Positions 36,243 through 46,375 of a DNA stretch of 64,000 bases are shown here, piece by piece. Under the pieces are notes generated by a model. The model was given only the letters and a program-made list of their open reading frames with translations, was not told the origin of the DNA and ran no database searches. This DNA is from Sodalis glossinidius str. 'morsitans'. GTDB taxonomy: Bacteria > Pseudomonadota > Gammaproteobacteria > Enterobacterales > Enterobacteriaceae. The stretch spans positions 1,984,001 through 2,048,000 of the forward strand of contig NC_007712.1 of the NCBI RefSeq assembly GCF_000010085.1, in the 5' to 3' direction. Within the stretch, counting starts at the first letter, position 1. Every line of letters begins with the position of its first letter. Position numbers and translations under genes: made by a program.

Positions 36243-36305
36243 GGGTTTTTTTCGTTAAAAAGCGCGGCTTTTGCGGCTGCCACCACGCCGCGCCAGACCG
36301 TGGCG

Positions 36306-36661
36306 TCATTCAGATAACGGCAGAGGGTGTTGAGTGGCTGTTTTTCGTGCTTCGTCATGGTTTTGGGCCTCAATTTGTCTCAGTGCGGTTTTGTCCTGAT
36401 TACACATCTCCAGCGCCAGCAGCAGTTGCTCGTTGAGTATCACACTGTCGCCCCAGGTCATGTGCTCTGGGATAACCGGTGGTGGACAGTCATCGAGCAG
36501 CTCGGCCGGTATCGGCGTGGGAGGGATGAACAGGTATCTTGTCTGCGTGTGCCCGCAGCCCGTTAACAGCACAGGCAGACAAGCACCGCGAGCCGACGTA
36601 ATGGCTTCGCGTATCGGGATGATACGGGACTGAAAGTCCTGCACGGCTTGCTGATGTGCAT
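36306..36661 (-). pseudogene. Rz1-like spanin lipoprotein, frameshifted (copy 1)
   Basis: Compared with the second copy at 59552-59869, a ten-base deletion (around 36566) shifts the frame inside the signal peptide, so LVCLCC ends early. The mature part TGCGHTQTRYLFIPPTPIPAELLDDCPPPVIPEHMTWGDSVILNEQLLLALEMCNQDKTALRQIE persists in another frame. The near identity of the two copies shows that the lysis cassettes of prophages B and C share a recent ancestor. Confidence 0.82.
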
Positions 36662-36868
36662 CCTGTGTCGCGCTCCGGCTATCTGGTTGAACAGCGCTAC
36701 CGCCTGTTCATAGTGGGTAAACTGTGCGCGGGCGGCGTCACGCTCGGCAACCATCGACTGGTTAGCCTGCTTTAAACGGGTGATTTCGACGAACTGGAGT
36801 CTAACCACGATAGCGAGAACAACTATTGTGGCGAATATTGAGGTAGCAAAAAGCCTTTTCACAAACAT
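36563..36868 (-). pseudogene. Rz-like spanin, frameshifted (copy 1)
   Basis: MFVKRLFATSIFATIVVLAIVVRLQFVEITRLKQANQSMVAERDAARAQFTHYEQAVALFNQIAGA matches the intact copy at 59344-59733. It then diverges because of a two-base insertion (GAGCGCGACACAG versus GAGCAACACAG), which throws the frame into Rz1. The inner-membrane anchor and most of the periplasmic helix remain, but the C-terminus that would meet Rz1 is lost. Confidence 0.82.
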
Positions 36869-36926
36869 AAAGCCTCTTGCTCCCTTGGTGGTAAATAATT
36901 AATACTTAAATAATTTCAATTAACCT

Positions 36927-38195
36927 TTACAGCTTTAACCATGTGGAATCTGATGAAGGAGTGGTAACTTGAGGCTCCTGTCCAACATTCCACCATCTTG
37001 CTTCCCAGTCGGAATTATCGAAGGTTACCCTATCGCCATGTTGATATATAGTGCTCTTATCCCATACCGGATAGATTGAATTATTGACTTCAAAGGAGGT
37101 ACATTTTACATCCGAATCATCATTAAAGATGCTTGTAATCTTCAATGTCACAAAGTATTTTCCAGGCATCAAATTTTGTGGGAGTTTAATATATGCCAAT
37201 CTTTGATGTGGCATAAGTTTTGATTCTTGTGCCACAAGAGTGCCGTTAATTTCTTTCTCTCTCACTTCAATAGCGTAAGACAATTGTGGCGATAAACCAT
37301 CATCAACAGTCCAACTAACTTTCAATGTATCAGATAAAAGTTCCGTAGAAATTGCATCTATTCTAGGTGCTTTTGTCGGCTTCGGCCGTTTATCGAATTG
37401 ATTGACTTTAAATTCTTTTTCTTTTTTGTCATTTTCAAAATCACCGCCGGCGATAAGCTTAATATTGGTGTTGCTGTTTACAGACTCAGCATTCCACGTT
37501 CTCGGCGAACCACCGGCTGATGCTTTATAATACAAAGGTTTTTCCCAGGAACCATCTGAATGCATTTTAAAATGTTGTCCATAAATACCGTGATATCCAA
37601 GAGCATTACCCGCAAAACGCTCAAGAAAACCACTTACAGTTTTATTCTTTATAAGAACATCTTTTTTTGGAATCATCACGGATGCAAAATGTACCCATTT
37701 TTTAGTTTCATAAGAATACATAAACATCCCTGCATGAGTAACATCTTCCTCTTGTATATACCAACGTCTGATTGCAGTTGCATACCATTGATTGGTTTTC
37801 CAGGGCATGGGATGTGACGTATGTAAGCCTGTACCTTCTCCACCAAAGCGATTTGAATATAATCCAGGGCATCCGTATTCTAGTTTTACTTCTGTAGGCT
37901 CATCAGGTGTGGTTTCTTTCATATCCCAAACAGAGAATATGTTATTATAAACAAACGGTACACCCTCTAGTATTTTATCTTTTTGATGCTGAATACCTGC
38001 ATAACTACCTCTTTCTCCAAAGTAAGGATTACATGTAGACCAGTATACATGTTCAGCATCACCTTCAGAAGGGACATATTGTTCCGTGTAAATTAGTTCT
38101 GCATATGTTGAGTTAAATACGGAATTAATATAAGGCCCCGAAGTAGGTACTGAATTATAAGAAAACTCTGACATAAAGTTTGTGCTTTTTTTCAT
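36927..38195 (-). CDS. Cargo protein: DUF3472-like domain with C-terminal chitin-binding module
   Basis: 422 residues from ATG 38195 (AAAGG at good spacing; TATAAT at 38215-38220). The gene is much more AT-rich than its neighbours and fully intact. Residues about 80-265 (EYGCPGLYSNRFGGEGTGLHTSHPMPW, GMFMYSYETKKWVHFASVMIP, SPRTWNAESV) resemble DUF3472. About 285-370 look like a fibronectin-III-type domain. The last 48 (YPVWDKSTIYQHGDRVTFDNSDWEARWWNVGQEP...WLKL) are a CBM5/12-type chitin-binding module with its aromatic residues. No signal peptide is seen, so export would need lysis or a non-Sec route. Confidence 0.7.
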   Translation of the reverse strand: MKKSTNFMSEFSYNSVPTSGPYINSVFNSTYAELIYTEQYVPSEGDAEHVYWSTCNPYFGERGSYAGIQHQKDKILEGVPFVYNNIFSVWDMKETTPDEPTEVKLEYGCPGLYSNRFGGEGTGLHTSHPMPWKTNQWYATAIRRWYIQEEDVTHAGMFMYSYETKKWVHFASVMIPKKDVLIKNKTVSGFLERFAGNALGYHGIYGQHFKMHSDGSWEKPLYYKASAGGSPRTWNAESVNSNTNIKLIAGGDFENDKKEKEFKVNQFDKRPKPTKAPRIDAISTELLSDTLKVSWTVDDGLSPQLSYAIEVREKEINGTLVAQESKLMPHQRLAYIKLPQNLMPGKYFVTLKITSIFNDDSDVKCTSFEVNNSIYPVWDKSTIYQHGDRVTFDNSDWEARWWNVGQEPQVTTPSSDSTWLKL

Positions 38196-38334
38196 TTTTA
38201 TCACCTTTAGTAATATTATAGACTATTTTTGCAAAGCTCTCGCTCCACAACCCACTGACTGATCCGCTCTTTAGAGACGTTGGCACTAACAGATTTCCTG
38301 GGCCGTATCTCGTCACAGGTACGGGTCAATTCAT

Positions 38335-39066
38335 TTACTCTCTTGACTCAAACAACGCTTTCTCTTTCTGTCGGCGCTTAATCAGGCCCGGTTCAGCGGG
38401 TACCGCGTCCAGCGCCAGAGTGCCGGCGCGCTCCTGCGCCCGATGCCAGACGGCCAGCCGGGTATTCACCTCATGCATGGCGTTCAGCGCCGCCTCACGC
38501 ACACGGACCGGGGTCAGGGTACCGTCCTGGCGTAGCGCGTGGCCCACTACTTTTAGCAAACAGGCCTTCACCTTGTCCGGCATATCCTGCCCAGCCAGCA
38601 ATGAGCGGGCGCGCAAGAGCTGCTCAGTATCGAGCGGCTGGCCGTCATTCAGGTTGCGCTGGGCGCTGGCGGTGACCTTTTCTGCAATAAGACAGGGCGT
38701 GGCGCGCTCGAATCCGTCCGGGGCCAGCAGGGCGTGGCGCAGGGCATAGTCGCCGATATCCAGCGCCGCGGTGATGTCACCCACATCCAGCAGCCAGACC
38801 AGCATCCGCATCAGCACCGCGTCCTGCGCCCCGGTGCCGCTTGCCAGCACGCCGGCGACCCAGGGCTGATAGGTGGGCAACATCTCGCGCTTGAGCTGCG
38901 CCTTGCGGCGGCGGGATTCGACGTGATGCAGCCGGTCCAAATCCTGCTTCAGCTTGAACAGCAGCAGCTCGTAATGGCCCAGATGGCTCATTTGCGCGCT
39001 TTCATCCTGTGAGGCCGCCAACTCGGCGGCTACAAAGGCGCGGTGATAACGGGCAGGATTACTCAT
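38335..39066 (-). pseudogene. Fusion remnant: P2 gpM small terminase joined to the lysozyme C-terminus
   Basis: Residues 1 to about 222 are gpM-like (YHRAFVAAELAASQ, ELLLFKLKQDLDRLHHVESRRRKAQLKREMLPTYQPWVAGVLASGTGAQDAVLMRMLVWLLDVGDITAALDIGDYALRH). The last 17 (EPGLIKRRQKEKALFESRE) are the end of the phage lysozyme, as in the intact gene at 58694-59134. An in-frame deletion removed the end of M, the genes L and X, the holin and nearly all of the lysozyme. Confidence 0.85.
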
Positions 39067-40078
39067 CAGCCCTTATTCCCCTGGCTTTTTGGAGGCGTGA
39101 CTTCCGGCTCGAGGATCTGGATATTTTCAATCAGCGCCGTGCACTGATAATCCTCGACCACATACTCCTCGTTGACGGATTCAAAGTTTTCAATGCGATC
39201 CCGCTTCGGGTTATCTATCAGGTGCCGTCCTGCCAGTAGATGGACAGGTTATCCAGGCGGGTGATCAAAATGGTGTTATCAGGGAAGAACGGTACCCGTA
39301 TTGCCTGCAGGCCGCCGAGGCGTTTCTGGCTGATTAACCAACGGGAAATATTTATCCGCCAACAGTGAACGCCCACAGAGGGCGACCAGTTCGGTATCAT
39401 CCTGGAACCAGGGGGGCGATATGCTCGTCCGTGGCGTTCATCACCAGCGCATCCAGGTTTTTATAATCCCCTTTGACACCGACGCGGATTTTCTCGGACA
39501 CCATGCTACCAGTGGAGGAGACCATTTTATTCATCACCTGTGTCGCGGCCGCCTTGCGGATTTTTGCCAGGAAGCCAATATTCACGTCCTGCAACAGCTT
39601 GTTGACTTTGAAATCGGAGGTTTTGGCGCGCGAAGTGCCGTTACAGCCGATCATAATGCGATCCAGCGCCTGGCGTTTCACAATCTGGTTGCGGATACGG
39701 GTCTGGAAATCCGGGAACTTGGCCCATGCATCCAGCTTGGCGTATTTCAGTGCGGTATCAAAGTTGGTCTGAGTGCAGACATAGCCCACCTCATCCAGGC
39801 TGCTGGGGTCGAGGGGTTCACGCTCTTTGGTATCGATGTCGGTGGTGCTGGCAATCGGGCGATCAACACCCAGACCCATCTTCTGGCCGCTCTGCTCATC
39901 GACCGGCACGATATTAATTTTTTTCAGAAAATCACTGCTGTCCTGGATTTTTGACTCCAGCGTCTGACTGACGGGTCAACGGTAAAACGGGTGACCACAT
40001 CCTCGGCATCAAGATGATTCAGGTGCGCGACCTGCTGTAAAAACGCCTTGTATTGGCTGCGTGTCTTCGGATTCATTC
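39065..40078 (-). pseudogene. P2 gpN major capsid protein, frameshifted
   Basis: It opens at 40078 (MNPKTRSQYKAFLQQVAHLNHLDAEDVVTRFTVDPSV) and loses frame. It resumes through 39397-39909 (PVDEQSGQKMGLGVDRPIASTTDIDT, LDAWAKFPDFQTRIRNQIVKRQALDRIMIGCNGT), shifts again near 39400 and 39230, and ends in FESVNEEYVVEDYQCTALIENIQI. At least three frameshifts are needed. gpN is the HK97-fold coat protein. Confidence 0.87.
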
Positions 40079-40108
40079 GAGTTTTCCTATCATCTGCCGT
40101 TGCGTCTG

Positions 40109-40770
40109 TCAGCAGTCGGTTAAAGTCACGCCGTTGCCGCCGGTGGCCGGTTCGCGCCGTGCTGGGGAACGGTCAGTGTTGCCAAGACGGGCGGTTAAGG
40201 CGTCCAGTGCGGTTTCTGTTGCCCCCTGACGGGCTTGCAGTGCCGCAATGGCCTCCGGCAGCGCCGAGAATTCGCCCAGCCGGGCGTCCAGTCCCTGCTG
40301 ATGCTCCGCCACCAATGTCACGGCCTGATGCACATCGTCGAAACGCGGGTCATCGGTGGAGGGCTTTTTGCCAAACAGGGCGGCGATGTGTCTAAACAGG
40401 CCCGGCTTGTCGACCGCCGGCGCCTCAAAGGCCAGGCAGGTTTCTTCGCAGGCGCCGAAGAAGAGGCCTCTGTCCGCTAGGTGTTGCGCACTGAACATCA
40501 TCATTTCACTGCCGAGCGAAGCCGGATTATCGGTAAAGGCGATGCCGGTCAGGTAAGCCTTGCCGGTGTCAGCAAACTTTTTGTAGTACTCAATACTGGT
40601 GTAAATCTTCTGCCGGCGCTGGTTCAGCGCCACCAGGTCGTCGGTGGCGTCAATCTGGGCCAGCAGCGCCAGCTTGCCCTTGAGCGGACCGTCGGCAATG
40701 TCCTCGTCTTTCAGGGCCAGCATATCCCCTTGTGATTTGAATATGCTGTCGGGGAACAGGCTGTTGACAT
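40109..40770 (-). pseudogene. P2 gpO scaffold/protease, N-terminus deleted
   Basis: Open from HVNSLFPDSIFKSQGDMLALKDEDIADG to the C-terminal RREPATGGNGVTLTDC. Comparison with P2 O places the first visible residue at about codon 46. The missing part carried the first portion of the serine protease domain. The deletion also took the promoter region shared with the divergent P gene. Confidence 0.83.
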
Positions 40771-40772
40771 GC

Positions 40773-42355
40773 TACAGATTGGCGCGGGCCGGTCGGAAAG
40801 CCGGATCGAACGCGTCCGCCATTTTAAGGAAATCGACCTGCTGGCCCGTCAGGCCGAGCATCATGCGCGGATTGGTAAATATAACGCCGGCGGCAACGAA
40901 GCCGATCTGAACCCCAATGTAGAAAACCGTAACCGTGGCCCGCGCAAAAAACCACTGCGCAATGCGTTTACGCCGGAGCAACAGACGCAGCTTAAGGCGC
41001 TTTTTCTGGACTCACTCTACGATTACCAGCGCATCTGGTATCAGGCGGGCCTCTCCAATGAATTTCGCATTCGCAATTTACTCAAATCGCACCAGATGGG
41101 GGCGACGTTCTATTTTGCCCGCGAAGCGCTGATTGACGCACTGGATACCAGGCGTAACCAGATGTTTGTCTCGGCGTCCAAAGCGCAGGCGCATCAGTTT
41201 AAGAATTATATTGTGGATTTTGCCCAGGAAGTGGATGTCGTGCTGAAAGGCGAGGTGATTATCCTGCCCAACGGTGCCGAGCTACACTTTTTTAGCACCA
41301 ATGCCAATACCGCCCAGGGGCGTTCCGGTAACCTCTATCTGGACGAATATTTCTGGATCCGCGGCTTTCGCAAGCTGCGTAAGGTAGCGTCGGGCATGGC
41401 CTCGCAAAATCGCTACCGGTTAACCTATTTTTTCTACCCCGTCGAGTGTGACCCATGAGGCGTATGCCTTCTGGAACGGCACGCTGTTTAACAAGGGGAA
41501 AGCGACCGCCCGACAGAAAGACATCGATGTCAGCCATCAACGGCTGGCCGGTGGCGTGCTGTGTGAGGATAAACAGTTCCGGCAAATTGTCACCGTAGAG
41601 GACGCGGTACGCGGGGGCTGCAACCTGCTGACTATCGACGATCTGCGTGCCGAAAACAGCGATGAGGATTTTGCCAACCTCTATCTGTGCCACTTTATTG
41701 ATGATGCCACCGCCACCTTCTCCCTGGCGGAAATGGAGCGCTGCATGGTGGACAGCTGGGTACGCTGGACGATGTGAAACCCTTTGCCCGGCGGCCAGCC
41801 GCCGATCGCGAAGTCTGGATAGGCTACGATCCGGCCAGCTCCGAGCACAGCGACAGCGCCGGCTGTGCGGTGGTGATGCCCCCGCGCGTGCCAGGCGGCC
41901 CGTTTCGGGTACTGGAGCGCCACCAGTGGAAAGGCATGGATTTTACCGCCCAGGCCGCCAACATCAAGGGGCTGACCGAGCGCTACAACGTGACCTATAT
42001 CGGCATTGACAATACCGGCCTGGGGCGCTCGGTATCGCAGCTGGTTCGGCAGTTTTTTCCCGCCGTCAACACCATCAACTACATCCTGGAAATGAAAACC
42101 GATCTGGTGCTGAAAGCCAAGGATGTCATCCGCGCCGGCCGTCTGAAGTTTGATGCAGGCTGCCTGGATATCGCCAAGGCGTTTATGGCTATCCGTCGGC
42201 AGTTGACCGCCTCCGGGCGGCGGGCCACCTATGTCACCAGCCGCGCCGAAGGCGTCAACCACAGTGACGTCGCTTGGGCGGTGATGCATGCCTTGTTAAA
42301 TGAACACCTCGAAGGGACAACCGGCACCAACGCCGGCTTTATGGAGATATTTTAA
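40773..42355 (+). pseudogene. P2 gpP large terminase, N-terminus deleted and frameshifted
   Basis: Begins at about codon 70 of P (HFKEIDLLARQAEHHARIGKYN). The ATPase part (IRNLLKSHQMGATFYFAREALIDAL, FVSASKAQAHQFKNYIVDFA, LYLDEYFWI) stays in one frame to about 41450. Frameshifts there and near 41775 separate the middle (TVEDAVRGGCNLLTIDDLRAENSDEDFANLYLC) and nuclease parts (VWIGYDPASSEHSDSAGCAVV to GFMEIF). Three frames are needed to read the gene. Confidence 0.87.
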
Positions 42356-42356
42356 G

Positions 42357-43388
42357 ATGCGTCAATCCCGCAAGGGGCCAAAAACAGGCCCGCAACCGCG
42401 CACGGGCGCGCCACGTGCCGAGGTGTTTACCTTTGATGATCCGCTCCCCATGATAGATCGGCGTGAAATGCTCGATTATCTGGAGTGTGCCATCGTCGAT
42501 CGCTGGTATGCGCCGCCGGTGTCCTTTAACGCGCTGGCAAAGACCTTCCGCGCAGCGGTGCATCATAGCTCCCCAATTTACATGAAACGTAATGTGTTGG
42601 TGAGCCTGTTTCAGCCCCACCGTCTGCTGTCCAAGCAGAATTTTAGCCGCTTTGCACTCGATTTTATGGTGTTTGGCAACGCCTTTCTTGAAAGCCGGGT
42701 GAACCGGCTGGGTGAGGTGATGACACTCACCCCCAGCCCGGCCAAGTATACCCGCGTGGGGGTTGAGCCAGGCACCTATTGGTATGTCGCCTAGCCTCAG
42801 ACACCCCACCCGTTTGCGTCAGGCGCGATATTTCATCTGCTGGATCCGGATATCAACCAGGAGATTTACGGTGTACCGGAGTACCTGTCCGCCCTGAACT
42901 CGGTGTGGCTGAATGAAGCGGCGACGCTGTTTCGCCGCAAGTACTACCTCAATGGCAGCCATGCCGGCTTTATCCTGTACATGAACGATGCGGCACAGAG
43001 TCAGGACGATATTGACGCCCTGCGCAAGGCAATGAAAGCATCGAAAGGCCCAGGCAACTTCCGCAACCTGTTTATGTATGCGCCGAACGGCAAAAAAGAC
43101 GGGTTGCAGCTTATCCCGCTGGCCGAGGTGGCGGCAAAGGATGAGTTTATGCACATCAAAAACACCAGCCGGGATGATCAGCTGGCCGCGCAGCGCATCC
43201 CGCCGCAGTTGATGGGGATTTTACCCAACAATACCGGCGGCTTTGGTGATGTGGAAAAAGCGGCGCGGGTGTTTGCCATCAATGAGCTTGCCCCTCTTCA
43301 GCAACGTCTGAGCGAAATTAACGATTGGGTGGGCGAAGAGGTGGTGCGATTTAAGCCCTATAAGCTGCTGGATAATGAGGCCGGATAA
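42357..43388 (+). pseudogene. P2 gpQ portal protein with one amber codon
   Basis: The whole gene reads in one frame from MRQSRKGPKTGPQ to RFKPYKLLDNEAG. The only lesion I see is a TAG at 42792-42794, between YWYVA and PQTPHPF. The regions LDYLECAIVDRWYAPPVSFNALAKTFRAAVHHSSPIYMKRN and QRIPPQLMGILPNNTGGFGDVEKAARVF are well kept. One of the least damaged P2 genes here. Confidence 0.88.
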
Positions 43389-43736
43389 GCGCTCGGGGAA
43401 GGCATCATGCCGGAATTGAGCCTGCACAACCAGGGTGCACAAATTTGCACAATTTTGTGCAGAAGAAACTGCCCTGAAAACCCCGCCGGATAAGGGTTGA
43501 AGGTGATTTTTCGGTGCATAAAAAGTGAATAATCAAGTGAACAGCGCGCAGGCGTGGGGGGACTGCGCGCAGAGGGGCTTGGAAGGCAAAATAAACCCTG
43601 CGCTCTGAGAGGATCCTGGGCGTGTTGATATGACAGTGAATAGCAGGTATATTATTCATTTTTATGAATAAAAAATCATTTTATTTACGCTGTCGGCGGT
43701 CAGGGCAGAATGCACGGGCTTTAGGAGAATCAGTAT
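43389..43736. other. Gap without recognised gene
   Basis: About 350 bases between the portal remnant and a HAD-type remnant. It contains an imperfect repeat around GCACAA...TTTGTGC near 43428-43460. I see no supported coding region. Confidence 0.4.
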
Positions 43737-44062
43737 ATGGGATGGATAGGCGTCGACTTGGACGGCACGCTGGCCGAGTCACGCACAGGCCAGGGCGCGC
43801 GCATCGGTAAACCGGTGGGGCCGATGATGCAACGCATCAGGCGCTGGCTGAGTGAAGGGCGCGAAGTCAGGATTTTTACCGCACGGGCGTCGACAACGGG
43901 CGGCGTCCGCGCGGTGCAAAGCTGCCTGCGTTAGCCGTGACGAATATGAAAAACAGCGAGATGTTACAGCTATGGAATGATCGGGCGATCCGGGTGGTGA
44001 AAAATACCGGCAAGATCTGCGCGGGATGCGAAAAATGCCACGCCCTGACCGCTGAAGATTAG
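43737..44062 (+). pseudogene. HAD-like phosphatase remnant
   Basis: Starts MGWIGVDLDGTLAES with the catalytic DxDGT motif, then IGKPVGPMMQRIRRWLSEGREVRIFTARA. The frame is lost after ARAST. The C-terminal part (VTNMKNSEMLQLWNDRAIRVVKNTGKICAGC) appears in another frame and ends at 44062. Small HAD phosphatases of this kind are carried by several prophages; the cellular role is unclear. Confidence 0.72.
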
Positions 44063-44082
44063 GGGACGTTAACGGATTGTTA

Positions 44083-44240
44083 AATCATTGCGGCGCGGGC
44101 AGGTTGTCCAGCTCGTTGTCGGTCAGTCCGGTGGACAGTCTGACAACGGCGCGATCGACACCATTAGCAAGAAGCTGACAGGCGATCTGGATACGGCCTT
44201 CCTGCCGTCCTTCCTTATTACCAGAATCGTTAAGTCTACT
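44083..44240 (-). pseudogene. Rpn-family recombination-promoting nuclease C-terminal fragment
   Basis: Only the tail is present: GNKEGRQEGRIQIACQLLANGVDRAVV followed by STGLTDNELDNLPAP and a stop. This is the common C-terminal pattern of the Rpn/PD-(D/E)XK transposase-like family. The catalytic domain is absent, so this is a decayed remnant. Confidence 0.6.
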
Positions 44241-44316
44241 CGTTTGCATGGTTTTGCGACAGAGAAATGTTGAATGAAGTTGCCGTCACGGTGAAAGCAT
44301 CCTTGTATCTTGAAAT

Positions 44317-44478
44317 TTAGTTAGCATAGTGACGAATAGATTTGGCAAGGTGTATGTAGTCTGATTCATCCCAGGGTTTATAGCCCGTAGAGAAGCTAAT
44401 GACGCCTATACTGAGCCACTCATCTGAAACCTGAACAGTTGTCCGTACTCCATAACGTATTTGCAAGGATGGGTAATA
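44317..44478 (-). pseudogene. C-terminal fragment of an unrecognised protein, cut by IS110
   Basis: The minus-strand frame LQIRYGVRTTVQVSDEWLSIGVISFSTGYKPWDESDYIHLAKSIRHYAN looks like a genuine protein end. It is interrupted on its upstream side by the IS110 remnant starting at 44479. I cannot name the family. Confidence 0.4.
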
Positions 44479-45105
44479 ATGAGTCTGCCAAATCCACTTT
44501 TTGTGGGAATTGATGTTTTTAAAGCGACACTGGACATTGCTGCCAGCAGTGATATTGCTCAGTTTACGGTCAGTAATGACTCTGACGGACGGTTTTGATG
44601 CTATTACTGATGAACTGAGAAAGTATCCGGTGGTGTTGGTTCTGATAGAGGCCACTGGTGGACTTGAAGCTGCCGTGGCCTGCTTGTTTCAGGCTGAAGG
44701 CTTTGACGTCGCGGTGGTCAATCCCAGACAGGCTCGTGACTTTGCCCGCACTATGGGCTATCTGGCAAAAACGGACCGTATTGATGCACGGGTGCTTGCA
44801 CAAATGGCGGAGGTCACTAATCGACATCCAGGGCGGGAACGCTTTATCCGTGCCATGCTGGATGCGGAGCTTCAGGTTCTTGCTGCGATGGTAGTGCGCC
44901 GACGCCAGCTGACAGCGATGTTGATTGCTGAGCGTAACCGTCTTTATCCCGTTCATCCACAGAGCGGGAAAAGTATCAATATCATCATCAAAGCGCTGGA
45001 AGATGAGCTTGCCAGAATCGATGAAGACATGAACAACCACATCAGGAACCACTTCAAAGAGCTGGCTGCCAGACTGAGCAGTATTAAAGGGGTTGGTATG
45101 ATGGC
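44479..45105 (+). mobile_element. IS110-family transposase remnant
   Basis: Starts MSLPNPLFVGIDVFKATLDIAASSDIAQF (first catalytic Asp of the DEDD domain). It has a frameshift at about 44585 caused by a small GACGG duplication, then continues EATGGLEAAVACLFQAEGFDVAVVNPRQARDFARTMGYLAKTDRIDARVLAQMAEVT. It stops abruptly after SSIKGVGMM near 45105, where a deletion joins it to the gpA remnant. The C-terminal serine transposase domain is missing. Confidence 0.82.
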
Positions 45106-45114
45106 GGGTATTTA

Positions 45115-46375
45115 TGGCCGCCTCGGGGGGCGGTAAGGGGGGCGTTGTGCGCCAATCTGAGGTTGGCGGCCCTGGATCCCCCGTGCAGTTAGTGACAGAA
45201 CTCGAACAGGCCGCGGATACTGAGCCTTTCCTCGCCGTACTGATTGAGTACCTCGGCGGGCTGGTACCAGGTGCGCACCGCCAGATCATAACGCTTGACC
45301 AGTGGCCCACCCTGTGCATTGACATACCCGGCCCAGTCGGGGCGTTGGCCGCATCGTGGCAGGCGGCAAATTCCACGCTCAGGCCGTGCGCGGTTTCGCT
45401 GTCATTCAGGCAGCGCAGCTCCCGCCAGACGGTGACGGGAATGCACCCGATAAACTGAAACTGACGAATGCCCCAGCGTGAAACCCAGGCGGTGGCGCTG
45501 CCTTTTTCCGGGTCAATGGCTTTGGCATCAAATCGGGCGTTTGCCGCGACGGCGCTGCGTAATTCTTCGCAGTCTGCCGCCGTGGCATAGTCGCGCAGGA
45601 TTTCCAGGATGCGGGGCATGTCTTCCAGGCGGGCAAATATCAGTAAATAACCCCTTATACGCACCATCAGTTCAGTCCGTCGGATGGCGGGATTGGCCTG
45701 GCTGGCGGCATAGCCATCCATCAGGCTGATACGGTTACCCTCTCCATCTTCCAGCGCCATGCATTTGCGCCACTCGTTGGCGGTACGGCGCAGGCTGTTC
45801 AGCCACCACCGCGCATCACACATTCGTCTGATGGCCGGTTGGGCATCAAAGGGAACAAAACATTTTTCTAGCTTGCGCCAGAGCGGCGGCTGTAGGCCCA
45901 GCAGATGAACAATGTGGGCCAGGTGGTCATAGACGATGCGCCATTCGCTTTTATCGCACTGCGCGTGGGTCAGGCGGGCCACTTCCGTGGCGGCAACATG
46001 GGCGGCGTCGTTCGCCAGGGACTTGAGTGCATGACTGTCCAGGTCGGGCAGACGCTGACGCTGGGTGCGCAGGCGTAAAAAGGCCACCACGCCATTATGC
46101 TGGGGGGATTGGGTTGCGCGGTCGCCAAACAGCGCCCGGAAATCGTCGTCTGCTATTTCATTCAGGCGGTAGCCGGCGTTTACACGCGCAATGCGCGGCA
46201 ACATCACCTTAACCACGGACTCGGTTAGCCAGCGGCGGGCGCTGTCAAAGCCCTTTTGCTTTTCGCGCTGGTCAAAGCGCCAGTAAATACTGGAACTCAC
46301 CGTTTCCAGCTGGTCGTCAACCTGCTTTTTCGCCAGGAGAGTGTCCTCGCGGCGAAGCTCGGTAAGGCGCATTTC
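45115..46375 (-). pseudogene. P2 gpA-like replication initiator lacking both catalytic motifs
   Basis: An open frame with clear gpA segments (SARRWLTESVVKVMLPRIARVNAGY, CDARWWLNSLRRTANEWRKCMALEDGEGNRISLMDGYAASQANPAIRRTELM). Near 45650 ELMVRIRGY joins LLIFARLEDMPRILEILRDYA, omitting the stretch holding the HUH metal-binding motif. Near 45505 DPEKGSA joins TAWVSRWG, omitting the stretch with the catalytic tyrosines. The C-terminus is lost at the IS110 junction and the N-terminus is fused to dam. It cannot nick DNA. Confidence 0.82.

Noticed and set aside
44570..46372. A 600-codon open frame on the minus strand.
   Set aside because: Only the part from about 45115 is gpA-like. The rest is antisense to the IS110 transposase and joined by deletion; it is not a real 600-residue protein.
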